In this document: positions 43,450-51,818 of the stretch, in pieces
Numbering within the stretch: the first letter of the stretch is position 1
How the letters are laid out: every line of letters begins with the position of its first letter
Origin: Verrucomicrobiota bacterium
Lineage (GTDB): Bacteria; Verrucomicrobiota; Verrucomicrobiia; Limisphaerales; JAEYXS01
DNA: 64,000 bases
Assembly: GCA_023431185.1 (NCBI GenBank)
Contig: JAEYXS010000014.1
Coordinates: forward strand, 1 to 64,000
Direction of reading: 5' to 3'
Made by a program: the position numbers and the translations under genes
The notes under the pieces: generated by a model
Database searches by the model: none
What the model was told of the DNA's origin: nothing
What the model saw: the letters and a program-made list of their open reading frames with translations, nothing else

Positions 43450-43902
43450 ATGGACGCTGCCTCACAAAGACGCCCTCTCGGAAAAGAAGCGACCGACCGA
43501 CTCCTCAAACGCCTGCAAGTAGCTTGGGGCATCGAGCAACACTACTGGTGGCCACTGTCAGGTCCACGCCCTCCTCATGCCGAATGCTTTCAAGACCACT
43601 TCTTCACGCGCGAATGCTCGCCGGAAACCTTACACCGGATCCTCATCGCCCATGGCGTTTCCACCCTCTTCGAGATCCCTGAATCCGATGACGGCTGCTC
43701 CATGGATGTCACTGATCTCGACCCTTGCTACAGCGGCCAAGAATGCTTTTGGACAGATGATAAACTCGACTGGATCATCTACGCCTCCCACGAAAACTCC
43801 ATCACTGTTGGTGGCGAATGGCTGCTGAAGGAGATAAAAGCCGTCTGGCCCAACTGGTCAGAACGCATCTGGACCACGCCATTTTTCGGACGTCCAGAAT
43901 AA
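43450..43902 (+). CDS. hypothetical protein, 150 aa
   Basis: Soluble and acidic, 150 residues. Motif-like segments: GIEQHYWWPLSG near residue 27, and GQECFWTDDKLDWIIYASHENS near 100, followed by the end WPNWSERIWTTPFFGRPE. Trp-rich composition and acidity resemble immunity-type proteins, which is only a suggestion. No family recognised. It is 12 bases downstream of the preceding gene. Confidence 0.62.
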   Translation: MDAASQRRPLGKEATDRLLKRLQVAWGIEQHYWWPLSGPRPPHAECFQDHFFTRECSPETLHRILIAHGVSTLFEIPESDDGCSMDVTDLDPCYSGQECFWTDDKLDWIIYASHENSITVGGEWLLKEIKAVWPNWSERIWTTPFFGRPE

Positions 43903-43969
43903 GCTGGTTCCATTCTCAGACTTGACCCATCCCACCATTGGTTGAAAATCTCTGCTCAAGGACATACTC

Positions 43970-44443
43970 ATGGGCATAGCCATCCACTGCATCTTGGAGA
44001 TCGACATCGCCGTGAACGCTCGCATGGAAGGCAAGTCCCTGGCCATGGCCTACTCCAACGACTCCCTGCACGATGACACACCAAACGCAGAAAACCCCTC
44101 CTCCAAGATCATCGCCGTGGATTTCGGTGGCGCCAAACCAACTCCACCACCAGAACAATCCAGGCACTCCGAACCGCTGCTCTCCTCATTGACACCCTTC
44201 CTCGCTGAACTCAGCGGCGACCAATGGCATGATGCCACAGCCGGACTCGCCGCCGTCCGCAGCATCCTCCATAGAATCCGTGCCGGAGAGAAAGTCTCCC
44301 TCGCACCCGATTTCGAATTTGGCCGTGATGATGAGGACGAAAACGACCTCACCGCCGGCGTCCGTTACGATCTGGAACAACTGGAGAAAATTTTGACCGC
44401 TGCGGAAGAGACCAGCATCGGATTTCGCCTGAACTTCTTATGA
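43970..44443 (+). CDS. hypothetical protein, 157 aa
   Basis: 157 residues; AAGGA lies seven bases before ATG 43970. The first 40 residues read as a beta sheet (GIAIHCILEIDIAVNAR), then a variable linker with VDFGGAKPTPPPEQS, and a C-terminal helical domain with a strongly acidic stretch (EFGRDDEDENDLTAGV). No known domain. It may be a small immunity- or regulator-like protein, as inferred from size and acidity. Confidence 0.6.
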   Translation: MGIAIHCILEIDIAVNARMEGKSLAMAYSNDSLHDDTPNAENPSSKIIAVDFGGAKPTPPPEQSRHSEPLLSSLTPFLAELSGDQWHDATAGLAAVRSILHRIRAGEKVSLAPDFEFGRDDEDENDLTAGVRYDLEQLEKILTAAEETSIGFRLNFL

Positions 44444-44455
44444 GGCTCTCCATCA

Positions 44456-44734
44456 ATGGACAATCCTCCCACCATCACATTGCTATTCATCTGCCATTGC
44501 CACGCCGATGATGGCAGCGAAGGTTCCCTCTGGCTCATCCCCGGCGGCATGGCCGATCATGAAGATGACGTCAATCATGCGCCTCTCCACATCACGGAAT
44601 ATGTGGAAGCACGCGGCATCCTGCTTAAAGTGGTGCATTCATCCCTAGAAGAGAACTTGATCATCGAAGACGTAAAAGCCAAATTCACCGCGCAGGGATT
44701 CAAAGTGGAATACGAAGTCACCGCCGACGATTGA
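44456..44734 (+). CDS. hypothetical protein, 92 aa
   Basis: 92 acidic residues starting MDNPPTITLLFICHCHADDG. Alternating hydrophobic segments suggest a small alpha/beta fold (ITEYVEARGILLKVVHSS, DVKAKFTAQGFKVEYEV). TGAGG is found 13 bases ahead of the start. It lies 12 bases after the previous stop. Not recognised. Confidence 0.58.
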   Translation: MDNPPTITLLFICHCHADDGSEGSLWLIPGGMADHEDDVNHAPLHITEYVEARGILLKVVHSSLEENLIIEDVKAKFTAQGFKVEYEVTADD

Positions 44735-44764
44735 TTCAGCGTGCTGCCCCAAAAAGAAATCATC

Positions 44765-45082
44765 ATGCCACTCCTCAGATCATGGATCAGCCACCCGCTG
44801 GAGCATGAATCCGGCTCACTGCTCCGCCGCACCGGCGTGCCGATCACTGCTCAGACACTGGGCGAAGCTCTGGCTGAAGCCAGCCGCATCCTCAAGGTAA
44901 GATTCGAGCCGCACGAACCGCCCAAATGGTTCCGTGTCTTCGGCATCCCGGACTTCGGTGAACACTCCATGCTCGTCGATATCCACATCAAACGCGACGG
45001 CACCGAACTCTGCCCCAAACAAGACCTCACCTTTCCCATTCTGGACTCCGACATAGTTTATATCTACACGATCACCTGTTGA
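44765..45082 (+). CDS. hypothetical protein, 105 aa
   Basis: From ATG 44765 (GTG 44741 is the ORF limit). 105 residues, beginning MPLLRSWISHPLEHESGSLL, then helix AQTLGEALAEASRILKV, a beta part with KWFRVFGIPDFGEHSMLVDIH and an end IVYIYTITC. No motif recognised. Last gene of the run; the next gene, a PIN toxin, is convergent. Confidence 0.58.
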   Translation: MPLLRSWISHPLEHESGSLLRRTGVPITAQTLGEALAEASRILKVRFEPHEPPKWFRVFGIPDFGEHSMLVDIHIKRDGTELCPKQDLTFPILDSDIVYIYTITC

Positions 45083-45099
45083 CCCGGGGAGAATCCTTC

Positions 45100-45516
45100 T
45101 TAGCCCTCCCACGGATTGAACACCGTCAACAACGGCAACTCCATATCCCGCCCGTTCCGCGTCACCATCGTCAGCCCGTGATACAATGCCGTGGCCGAGA
45201 TCAATGAATCCACCGCCGGCAAAGGCCGCCCAACCTCGGCTAACGCCTTGCCCCACGTCGTCGCCACCTCTTCATCAATGGCCAGCACCTGTCCCGCAAA
45301 AGTCGTCTTCACTTCCCTATCCAACCACACGCGCAATTTTGCCCGCCGCCGCGCATCCGTCACTCGCGCAATCCCCTTCTCAATCTCTCCCAAACTCAAC
45401 ACCGAAAGAAACAAAGTTTCCGCCTCCTGCGCTTCCAGCCATGCGATGACTTTGGCCGATGGCTGTGGCCGCACCAACTCACTGATCACCTGCGTATCCA
45501 GCAAATACCCGCTCAT
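45100..45516 (-). CDS. vapC: PIN-domain toxin, VapC/FitB type
   Basis: 138 residues. A PIN ribonuclease fold with the N-terminal Asp in YLLDTQVISELVRP, a Glu in SVLSLGEIEKGI, and the C-terminal Asp in LPAVDSLISATALYHGLTMVTRN. These are the usual Mg2+-binding acidic residues. Presumably cleaves RNA when free of the antitoxin. The ATG overlaps the antitoxin stop by four bases. Confidence 0.9.
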   Translation of the reverse strand: MSGYLLDTQVISELVRPQPSAKVIAWLEAQEAETLFLSVLSLGEIEKGIARVTDARRRAKLRVWLDREVKTTFAGQVLAIDEEVATTWGKALAEVGRPLPAVDSLISATALYHGLTMVTRNGRDMELPLLTVFNPWEG

Positions 45517-45761
45517 AGCTCAAGCTTACGCGGTGCCTTCTTGGAACGTCGGATGTCCAGCTCCACCCCGATCCCCTGCGAACGCCGGATCAGCCCCGCC
45601 ATGGATTTCTTCTTCCCCGCCAAAGTCTGATAATCCTTCAGCGAAATCACCACCGCCACGCTCTCACCATGACGCGTCAACTCCTGCGGCTGCCCCTGCT
45701 GCGCCGCCTTCACAATCCGGCAAAGATTGTTCCGCGCCTGCTGGATCTGCCACGTTTTCAT
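45513..45761 (-). CDS. Phd/YefM-type antitoxin
   Basis: 82 residues: WQIQQARNNLCRIVKAAQQG and PQELTRHGESVAVVISLKDYQTL are typical of the Phd/YefM N-terminal DNA-binding domain, with a C-terminal toxin-binding tail (MAGLIRRSQGIGVELDIRRS). Expected to repress the operon and neutralise the PIN toxin encoded downstream. Confidence 0.9.
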   Translation of the reverse strand: MKTWQIQQARNNLCRIVKAAQQGQPQELTRHGESVAVVISLKDYQTLAGKKKSMAGLIRRSQGIGVELDIRRSKKAPRKLEL

Positions 45762-45826
45762 CCCCTAAACTATCGCCCAAAAATTCTAGCCAGTCTAGCC
45801 AGATTTTACCAAGGCCACTCACACCG

Positions 45827-45905
45827 TAGTGGGACAGCCCGCCCCGTATTGACAAGTCGGGGGCGCCTCCGCCTGTCCAGTCCGTCAGGCGCCCTGGCCT
45901 GACAC
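45827..45905. repeat. GC-rich dispersed intergenic element, second copy
   Basis: CGTAGTGGGACAG, then GGGGGCGCCTCCGCC, TGTCCAGTC and CAGGCGCCCTGGCCTGACA. The flanks resemble 18075-18112. The rest of 45762-46047 holds no gene. Confidence 0.5.
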
Positions 45906-46047
45906 CTCGTTGTTCGATGCTTTCCCAAAATAGGCCTACCGGTACAACCGGTTTCGTTTGTCCCCATTCGGTTGAAGTCTTTCCCCCTCTCGATGTTCGA
46001 TGTTGGGCGTTGGATGTTCGATGTTTCCCTTTTCAGTCATTGGTCAT

Positions 46048-47052
46048 TCATGCCGCCACCCGCTCCCTCACCCCGAACTCCGCCACCAATCTCGCATGCA
46101 CCTCCGCATCCATATTTCCGCCCGTCAACGGCAGCACCACCCGCTTTCCGCTCAGTGACGGCACCTTCCCGCTCAACAACGCCGCCAGCCCTGCCGCCCC
46201 CGCGCCTTCTACCACAGCGTTCTCTTCCCGCGCCAACACCGCGATCGCCTCGCCCAGCTCCTCTTCATTCACCGTCACCACGTCATCCACCCAAGGCGCG
46301 GCATTCGCATACGTCACGCGACCCGCCTCTGCCACCGCCAATCCATCCGCCAACGTCGCCGTCGTCTCCACCTTCACCGGCCCGCCGTGCTGCAACGCTT
46401 TCGTAAAACACGCCGCGTGCTCCGGCTCCACGCCGACCACCTGCACCTCCGGCCGCAGCGATCGCAACACCGTCACCACCCCCGCCAGCAACCCGCCACC
46501 ACCCACCGGCACGATCACCGCATCAAACTCCGGCACCTGCTCCAGTAACTCGAGCGCCAGCGTTCCCTGCCCCGCTATGACGCGCACATCATCGAACGGC
46601 GGAAGATACGCCAGCCCCCATTCCTCCGATAACTCCAGCGCATACACCCGCGTCTCATCAAACGATTCTCCGTGCAGAACCACATGCGCCCCAAGCTGGC
46701 GACATTTGTTTATCTTCAACTGCGAAGCATTACGCGGCACCACAACAGTCACAGGTATGCCCAACTGCCGCCCATGCCACGCCAGCCCCAGCGCATGATT
46801 CCCCGCTGAAGCCGCGATCACTCCCCGCCGCGCCTCATCCCGGCGCAGCAAGCTCAACGCACTCCGCGCCCCGCGCTCCTTGAAGCTGCCCGTGCGCTGC
46901 AAGTATTCCCTTTTGCACCACACCTCGCTGCCGGTCAGTTCTGACAGGCCCATGGACCGCTCACACGGTGTGCGCACAATCGCCCCGCCGATCCGGGCTT
47001 GGGCGGCTATGACGTCAGTGAGCGATATGTTTTGGGCTGTTCGAGTTTTCAT
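46048..47052 (-). CDS. ilvA: threonine/serine dehydratase, PLP-dependent
   Basis: 334 residues, the catalytic domain only, like the catabolic (TdcB-type) or short biosynthetic enzymes; no C-terminal ACT-like regulatory domain. Converts threonine to 2-oxobutyrate, the first step to isoleucine. PLP lysine is Lys58 in TGSFKERGA; the cofactor phosphate loop is PVGGGGLLAG near residue 179, with AASAGNHALGLAW and GVEPEHAACF elsewhere. It could equally be a serine racemase-like or hydroxy-aspartate dehydratase enzyme. A terminator-like hairpin lies 20 bases before its ATG and an Ile-rich mini-ORF further upstream, suggesting attenuation by isoleucine supply. Confidence 0.85.
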   Translation of the reverse strand: MKTRTAQNISLTDVIAAQARIGGAIVRTPCERSMGLSELTGSEVWCKREYLQRTGSFKERGARSALSLLRRDEARRGVIAASAGNHALGLAWHGRQLGIPVTVVVPRNASQLKINKCRQLGAHVVLHGESFDETRVYALELSEEWGLAYLPPFDDVRVIAGQGTLALELLEQVPEFDAVIVPVGGGGLLAGVVTVLRSLRPEVQVVGVEPEHAACFTKALQHGGPVKVETTATLADGLAVAEAGRVTYANAAPWVDDVVTVNEEELGEAIAVLAREENAVVEGAGAAGLAALLSGKVPSLSGKRVVLPLTGGNMDAEVHARLVAEFGVRERVAA

Positions 47053-47071
47053 GGGATTTCGGAAAACAAAA

Positions 47072-47099
47072 AAGCCCTGAGAGGATTCTCTCAGGGCTT
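47072..47099 (-). terminator. attenuator terminator upstream of ilvA
   Basis: Perfect 12-bp stem with 4-base loop; on the - strand CTCTCAGGGCTT is followed by TTTTTGTTTT. It ends only about 20 bases before the ilvA start, so transcripts must read through it. The 5' arm contains GCCCTGAG (47090-47097), complementary to CTCGGGGC at 47136-47143 in the leader ORF (8 pairs, one G-U). Confidence 0.75.
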
Positions 47100-47127
47100 A
47101 AGGGTGGAAATCTATGTATGCGCGTCT

Positions 47128-47175
47128 CTACCCTTGCCCCGAGGAGGAGGCAATAATCATGATCCCGGCGATCAT
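47128..47175 (-). CDS. putative Ile-rich leader peptide of the ilvA attenuator
   Basis: A 15-residue ORF, MIAGIMIIASSSGQG, with Ile at positions 2, 5, 7 and 8, ending at TAG about 28 bases before the terminator 5' arm. Ribosome stalling at Ile codons would leave codons 11-14 free to pair with the terminator 5' arm and prevent termination. No good Shine-Dalgarno site is visible, which weakens the case. Confidence 0.5.
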   Translation of the reverse strand: MIAGIMIIASSSGQG

Positions 47176-47280
47176 AATAGAATTGGCAGAGTTAGAACGC
47201 ATCAACGGCTGGAAACTCGCAGAATCCGCCCTTTTGTCAAGGGTGTGGAGAAATCCAACAGTAACAGGTAACCAAAGCTT

Positions 47281-47307
47281 GGTAGGGCTGGCTGTCCTCA
47301 GCCGGCC
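47281..47307. repeat. short palindromic dispersed repeat
   Basis: GGTAGGGCTGGCTGTCCTCAGCCGGCCG contains GGCTGGCTG.CCTCAGCC. A related element reads on the opposite strand at about 47425-47452 (GTAGGGCGCTATCCTCAGCGC). Together they account for most of the 290 bases between the leader and 47466. Confidence 0.5.
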
Positions 47308-47466
47308 GATGACGAAGCCCGGCGCGATCAATTTCCCCATTGCTGGGTGACGTCAAAAACGATCCGATTTTTTACCATAAACTTGATCGCGAACTGATTT
47401 TTCCGACCACACAGCTCCTCCGTCCTCGGCGCGCTGAGGATAGCGCCCTACTACCTCTGAACATTT

Positions 47467-48453
47467 TCACAAACCCAAACTTCTCCTCACCTGCACCAGA
47501 CAATCCGGGCAGTAACTGTGCGAAAAGGTCGTCGGCGTGCGCGCCATCAGATACCGTTCGATGTTGCTCCAATCACCCCGGTCATCGCGGATCTTCTTGC
47601 ACGTCGTGCAGATCGTGATCATCCCGCGCAACGTTTTCATGTTGCTAAGCGAGGTCTGCAGGCTGCGGATCAGCTTGTCCACCTCCTGCTCAAACCGCCG
47701 CCGCCGGGAGATGTCCCGCATGAACACCGCCAGCCAGCGTTGCCCCTTGGCTTCCACCAGGCTCATCGTCGCCTCCGCCGGAAAGGTCGTGCTATCATGC
47801 CGCAACGCATGGATCTCCATCCAAAGATCGCCCTGCACCTTGCGCCCGGCCCGAAACTCCTCCAGCTCCTGGTTAAACCAGCCATGCCATTCAAACGATA
47901 CCACCTTCTCCACAAAGTTTTTCCCCGCCAGCTCCTTCGCCGCCAGCCCCAGCATCTGCTCCGCCGCCGGGTTCGCCTCACGAATGGTGCCGTCCAGATC
48001 CAGCACCAGCACTCCATCAGGAGCCGCATCCACCGTTACATCTCCGCGCGGCGAGCGTGATTCATTCTCGATCTCCCGCTGGTGCTTGAAGAGCGCCACC
48101 TCGATGGCCGCGTGCAATTCCGGCTCCACGAACGGCTTCAACAAATACCCGTAAGGCTCCGTCTGCTTTGCGCGATCCAAGGTGGAAGAATCCGAATACG
48201 CCGTGAGATAGATCACCGGCACGTTATGCTTCTGTCGCAGGCGCGAGGCCGTCTCCACTCCGTCGATCCCCCCGCGCAGATTGATGTCCATCAGCACGAG
48301 GTCGGGATGGATGGCTTCCGCCTGTTTCAAGGCATCTTCACCGGTCATGGAGATGGCCGGCACGCGGTAACCCAGATGGGTCAACCGTTGGCTGAGATCG
48401 CGGGCCACGATGCCCTCGTCTTCAACCACCATGATGGATGGTGCTTCTTTCAT
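47467..48453 (-). CDS. response regulator with PAS domain and C-terminal Cys motif
   Basis: 328 residues: receiver (about 5-125; ED pair at 11-12, phospho-acceptor Asp in LVLMDINLRGGIDG, Lys in YGYLLKPFVEP), a PAS domain (about 140-265) and a short C-terminal domain with ICTTCKKIRDDRGDW and FSHSYCPDCLVQVRR, whose two CxxC pairs may bind a metal. No DNA-binding or enzymatic output is visible. Its ATG overlaps the stop of the upstream sensor gene, so the two are coupled. Confidence 0.9.
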   Translation of the reverse strand: MKEAPSIMVVEDEGIVARDLSQRLTHLGYRVPAISMTGEDALKQAEAIHPDLVLMDINLRGGIDGVETASRLRQKHNVPVIYLTAYSDSSTLDRAKQTEPYGYLLKPFVEPELHAAIEVALFKHQREIENESRSPRGDVTVDAAPDGVLVLDLDGTIREANPAAEQMLGLAAKELAGKNFVEKVVSFEWHGWFNQELEEFRAGRKVQGDLWMEIHALRHDSTTFPAEATMSLVEAKGQRWLAVFMRDISRRRRFEQEVDKLIRSLQTSLSNMKTLRGMITICTTCKKIRDDRGDWSNIERYLMARTPTTFSHSYCPDCLVQVRRSLGL

Positions 48454-49880
48454 ACGATACGGCTCCTTAATTCCGCCGGCAGCGGAAAAGTTATGGTAAA
48501 TGTCGTGCTCGGCTCACGCAGCACTTCGATCTGCCCGCCCAGTTGTTCGGTCAGGGTCCGCACCAATTGCAGCCCGAGCGTATTGCCGCGCTTGGTGTCA
48601 AATTCGTTCGGCAGCCCCTGCCCGTCATCACTGATGACCATCTGGACCTTGCCCTCGGGGAGTTGTTTTAGTTGCACGGTCACCGCACCTTCCCGTCCGC
48701 CCGGAAAGGCATGCTTTAGCGCATTGCTCAACAACTCGTTCGCGATCAGGCCGCACGGAATGGCATAATCGACCGTGAGTTTCACAGGTTCTGTTTGTAG
48801 CACATACTGTACCCTTCCCACCGCCCCGAAGGAACGAAACAGGTGCGTCACCAAATCGTGCAAATAGTCCTGAAAATCCACCTTGGCCAGGTCCGCCTTC
48901 CGGTAAAATTTCTCATGCACCAGCGCCATCGACTGCACCCGGTTCTGGTTCTCCTTCAACATGGCCGCCATTACCGGATTCGATTGCTGCGAGGCCGCCA
49001 GGCTGAAGAGGCTGCTGATCACCTGCATGTTGTTCTTCACGCGATGATGCACCTCCTGCAACAGCACCTCCTTCTCATGCAGCGAATCATTTAGCCGCTG
49101 CTCGGCCTCCTTGCGTGACGTGATGTCGATGCACGAGCCGATATACCCCACCAGCTTGTTATCCCCCATCACCCGCGGCTGGCCACGGTTCAGGAACCAC
49201 CGGTAAACCCCGTCCTTGCGCTTCAGCCGGTATTCCAGCTCGAACGGCTTCTGCGCGTTGAACGCCTCCAGATAACGCTTCATGCTGGCTTGCGCATCGT
49301 CCGGGTGGATACACGAAAGCCAGCCATCGCCCAGTTGGCTCTCTAGGGTCTTGCCCGTGAAATCCAGCCACGGCTGGTTGAAGTAGATGAACTCCCCCAC
49401 ACTGCCCGCCATCCAGATCAAGGTCGGCGCGGAATCCGCCAGCATCCGGAAACGCTTCTCGCTCTCCCGCACCGCTTCCACCGCCTTTTCCCGCTCCTGC
49501 TCGGCCTTATGTCGCTGCAAGGTCCCCAAGATGGCCTGCGGCAGCCGCCCGATATGGTTCTTCAACACGTAATCCGACGCCCCCGCCTTCATGCACTCCA
49601 CGGCCGTCTCCTCGTTGATGGAACCCGTCACGATGAGACAGGGGGTACCTTGCGCCAGTTGCCGGGCGGTCTCCAACGCATCCAGGCCATTCAGCCCCGG
49701 CAACGTGAAATCGCACAGGATCACGTCATAGCGGAGCGTTTGCAGTGCCCGGATGAAATCCTCACGCCGTTTCACGTGATGCAGGAGATAATTCATCCCG
49801 CTGCGGCGCAGGTGCATCTCCACCAGTGCCACATCGTCCGGGTCGTCCTCGACCAACAGGATGTGCAATTGACTGTCCAC
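48450..49880 (-). CDS. REC-PAS-HisKA_2 histidine kinase
   Basis: 476 residues from a GTG start, with AAGG four to eight bases upstream. Receiver domain (about 5-120; DD at 12-13, Asp in VILCDFTLPG, Lys in YVLKNHIG), PAS (about 145-265, FIYFNQPWLDFTG), then a HisKA_2-type dimerisation domain with EVHHRVKNNMQVISSLFSL and a HATPase (ANELLSNALKHAFPGG, ISDDGQGLP). No membrane segment or signal, so cytosolic. Probably signals with the downstream coupled regulator. Confidence 0.92.
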   Translation of the reverse strand: MDSQLHILLVEDDPDDVALVEMHLRRSGMNYLLHHVKRREDFIRALQTLRYDVILCDFTLPGLNGLDALETARQLAQGTPCLIVTGSINEETAVECMKAGASDYVLKNHIGRLPQAILGTLQRHKAEQEREKAVEAVRESEKRFRMLADSAPTLIWMAGSVGEFIYFNQPWLDFTGKTLESQLGDGWLSCIHPDDAQASMKRYLEAFNAQKPFELEYRLKRKDGVYRWFLNRGQPRVMGDNKLVGYIGSCIDITSRKEAEQRLNDSLHEKEVLLQEVHHRVKNNMQVISSLFSLAASQQSNPVMAAMLKENQNRVQSMALVHEKFYRKADLAKVDFQDYLHDLVTHLFRSFGAVGRVQYVLQTEPVKLTVDYAIPCGLIANELLSNALKHAFPGGREGAVTVQLKQLPEGKVQMVISDDGQGLPNEFDTKRGNTLGLQLVRTLTEQLGGQIEVLREPSTTFTITFPLPAELRSRIV

Positions 49881-50193
49881 TCAGCCTTATCTCCCTAAAT
49901 TTCGGCTTATCATTTTTGCGTCCTCCTCCTATGAGGCAACTCCCTTGCCACTTGGCAAAAATTGTCATGATTTCGCTCAACTAACTTAGCGTGAACATCA
50001 TGCAGTATGGAATTGTATAACCATTTTTTGTCTTTTGCGAGAATTTTACATCACTGTCACATTATCAGACAGCCCGCTGGGTGATTCTCCGTTGACCGAT
50101 TTTCTCCCCGTCCGCAATATCGCCCGCGCTTGGCTGCCCGTCAAATGGCTGTCGGCTTTGCTTACATTGAATTGCTGAACTTGAACTAGGACT
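49881..50193. other. 313-base divergent promoter region, no gene
   Basis: AT-rich between the divergent kinase and apgM genes, especially 49960-50060. The DNA likely holds promoters for both. No hairpin or coding signal is supported. Confidence 0.5.
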
Positions 50194-51420
50194 ATGAACC
50201 TCGACGCACTTTACTCCGAACTGACCATCAAAACCAAAACCAAGCTGGCCCTCATCGTGTTGGACGGCTTGGGCGATATCGCCACCATGGGCCAAGGGGA
50301 AGTCACCCCCCTCGAAGCTGCCAAAACGCCAAACCTCGACAAATTGGTCGCCGCTGGTGTCGCCCAAGGCCGCATGACCCCCGTCGCCCCTGGCATCACC
50401 CCTGGTTCCGGCCCCGGTCACCTCGCTCTCTTCGGTTATGACCCGCTGGAATACCAAGTCGGCCGTGGTGTGATCGAAGCCCTCGGTCTCGGTGTGGAAT
50501 TAAAGGCCGGTGACGTTTGCGCCCGCGCGAACTTCTGCACATTGGATGCCAAGGGCATCGTGACCGATCGCCGCGCGGGTCGCATCCCGACGGAGACCTG
50601 CGAAGAACTCTGCGCTCTCCTCGCCAAGAAAGTGAAGAAGATCGGTGACACGGAAGTCATCATCAAAGCCGGCAAGGAACACCGCTTCGTCGTCATCTTC
50701 CGCGGCAAAGGTCTCGAAGGTCCGCTGACGGATGCCGATCCGAACCGCGAAGGTCTGCCTATCCCCACGGCCCAGCCGCGCGATGCCAAGTCTGCCAAGC
50801 AGAAAAAGGCCGCGAAGCTCATCGCTGAATTCTACAAGGCCGCCCTGCCGGTGCTCGCCAAGAAAGCCCCGGCCAACGGCTTCCTCATGCGCGGCATCGC
50901 TCATCAGCCGGAGATCCCGTTGTTTGAAGAGCGCTACAAGCTCAAGCCCGTCTGCATCGCCGTTTACCCAATGTACAAGGGCCTCGCCCAGCTCGTCGGC
51001 ATGACGAAGCTCGAAGGCACGCAAACGATCACCGAACAATTCGAGACGTATAAGAAGGAATACGACAACTACGACTTCTTCTTCATCCACTACAAGTACA
51101 CGGACAAGGCCGGTGAAGATGGCAAGTTCGACGCGAAGAAGAAGGCCATCGAAGATTTCGATGCCGCACTGCCGATCCTCCTCGAGAAGAAGCCGGATGT
51201 CATCGTCATCACGGGCGACCACTCCACACCGTGCTCCATGAAGAGCCACTCTTGGCATCCACAGCCTGTCCTGCTCCACTCCGAGTGCAGCGGCTCCGAC
51301 AAGCTGGAACGCTTCAGCGAGACCGGCGCGAACATGGGCTCCCTCGGCGTGTTCGAGGCCAAATACCTCATGCGCTACATGCAGGCGAACGCCAAGATGT
51401 TCGATAAGTTCGGCGCGTAA
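50194..51420 (+). CDS. apgM: archaeal-type 2,3-bisphosphoglycerate-independent phosphoglycerate mutase
   Basis: 408 residues, ApgM family of the alkaline phosphatase superfamily. Interconverts 3- and 2-phosphoglycerate in glycolysis. Visible: LALIVLDGLGDIA (metal Asp near the start), TPLEAAKTPNLDKLVAAG, PGITPGSGPGHLALFGYDP, GRGVIEALGLG, IHYKYTDKAGEDG and VIVITGDHSTPC near residue 340, with metal-binding Asp/His. No GpmI or GpmA gene is in the window, so whether this is the sole mutase is unknown. A large hairpin follows the stop. Confidence 0.93.
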   Translation: MNLDALYSELTIKTKTKLALIVLDGLGDIATMGQGEVTPLEAAKTPNLDKLVAAGVAQGRMTPVAPGITPGSGPGHLALFGYDPLEYQVGRGVIEALGLGVELKAGDVCARANFCTLDAKGIVTDRRAGRIPTETCEELCALLAKKVKKIGDTEVIIKAGKEHRFVVIFRGKGLEGPLTDADPNREGLPIPTAQPRDAKSAKQKKAAKLIAEFYKAALPVLAKKAPANGFLMRGIAHQPEIPLFEERYKLKPVCIAVYPMYKGLAQLVGMTKLEGTQTITEQFETYKKEYDNYDFFFIHYKYTDKAGEDGKFDAKKKAIEDFDAALPILLEKKPDVIVITGDHSTPCSMKSHSWHPQPVLLHSECSGSDKLERFSETGANMGSLGVFEAKYLMRYMQANAKMFDKFGA

Positions 51421-51444
51421 TCGCTAACTGGATACCAGATTCTT

Positions 51445-51484
51445 GATGCTGGATGTGGGCAGCGAAACTGCCTCATCCAGCATC
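51445..51484 (+). terminator. hairpin downstream of apgM
   Basis: GATGCTGGATGtGGGCAG pairs with CTGCCTCATCCAGCATC, a stem of about 17 bp with one irregular position and a 4-5 base loop, but no long T-run (GTCATTTCG). It may end apgM transcription or be a degraded repeat. Confidence 0.55.
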
Positions 51485-51557
51485 CGTCATTTCGCAGGTT
51501 TAACCAAACTCATCATCAAAACTTGCTATTGACCCATAAAACCATATAGTGACCCAC

Positions 51558-51815
51558 ATGAAGACAACTTTGGATATAGATGATGCCTTGCTGGTTGAGG
51601 CCAAAGCTGTCGCTGTTCGGCGTCGAACAACGCTCAAAGCATTGGTAGAGCACGCGTTACAACGAGAGATTCAACCAGCTGCTACTCCTTCAAATATCGC
51701 TTCCAGCGATTTGATTGAAGTCAGTCCTTACGGTTTGCCGCGTCTGAAACGTAAAGGGACCGGCACCGTCACTACAGAGATGGTTAGACAGTTGATGGAT
51801 GAGGAAGGTGTTTGA
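51558..51815 (+). CDS. vapB: VapB-type antitoxin
   Basis: 85 residues from ATG 51558 (the ORF begins at GTG 51549). The start MKTTLDIDDALLVEAKAVAV then RRTTLKALVEHALQREI is the ribbon-helix-helix/AbrB-like pattern of DUF2191 antitoxins. The C-terminal part (SPYGLPRLKRKG) is the likely toxin-binding tail. Followed after three bases by a PIN toxin gene. Confidence 0.88.
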   Translation: MKTTLDIDDALLVEAKAVAVRRRTTLKALVEHALQREIQPAATPSNIASSDLIEVSPYGLPRLKRKGTGTVTTEMVRQLMDEEGV

Positions 51816-51818
51816 ACG

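Noticed and set aside
47072..47099. Hairpin as an ordinary terminator of the upstream regulator gene
   Set aside because: It is 370 bases from that stop codon but only 20 from the ilvA start, and it pairs with a leader segment; attenuation explains it better, although the simple reading is not excluded.
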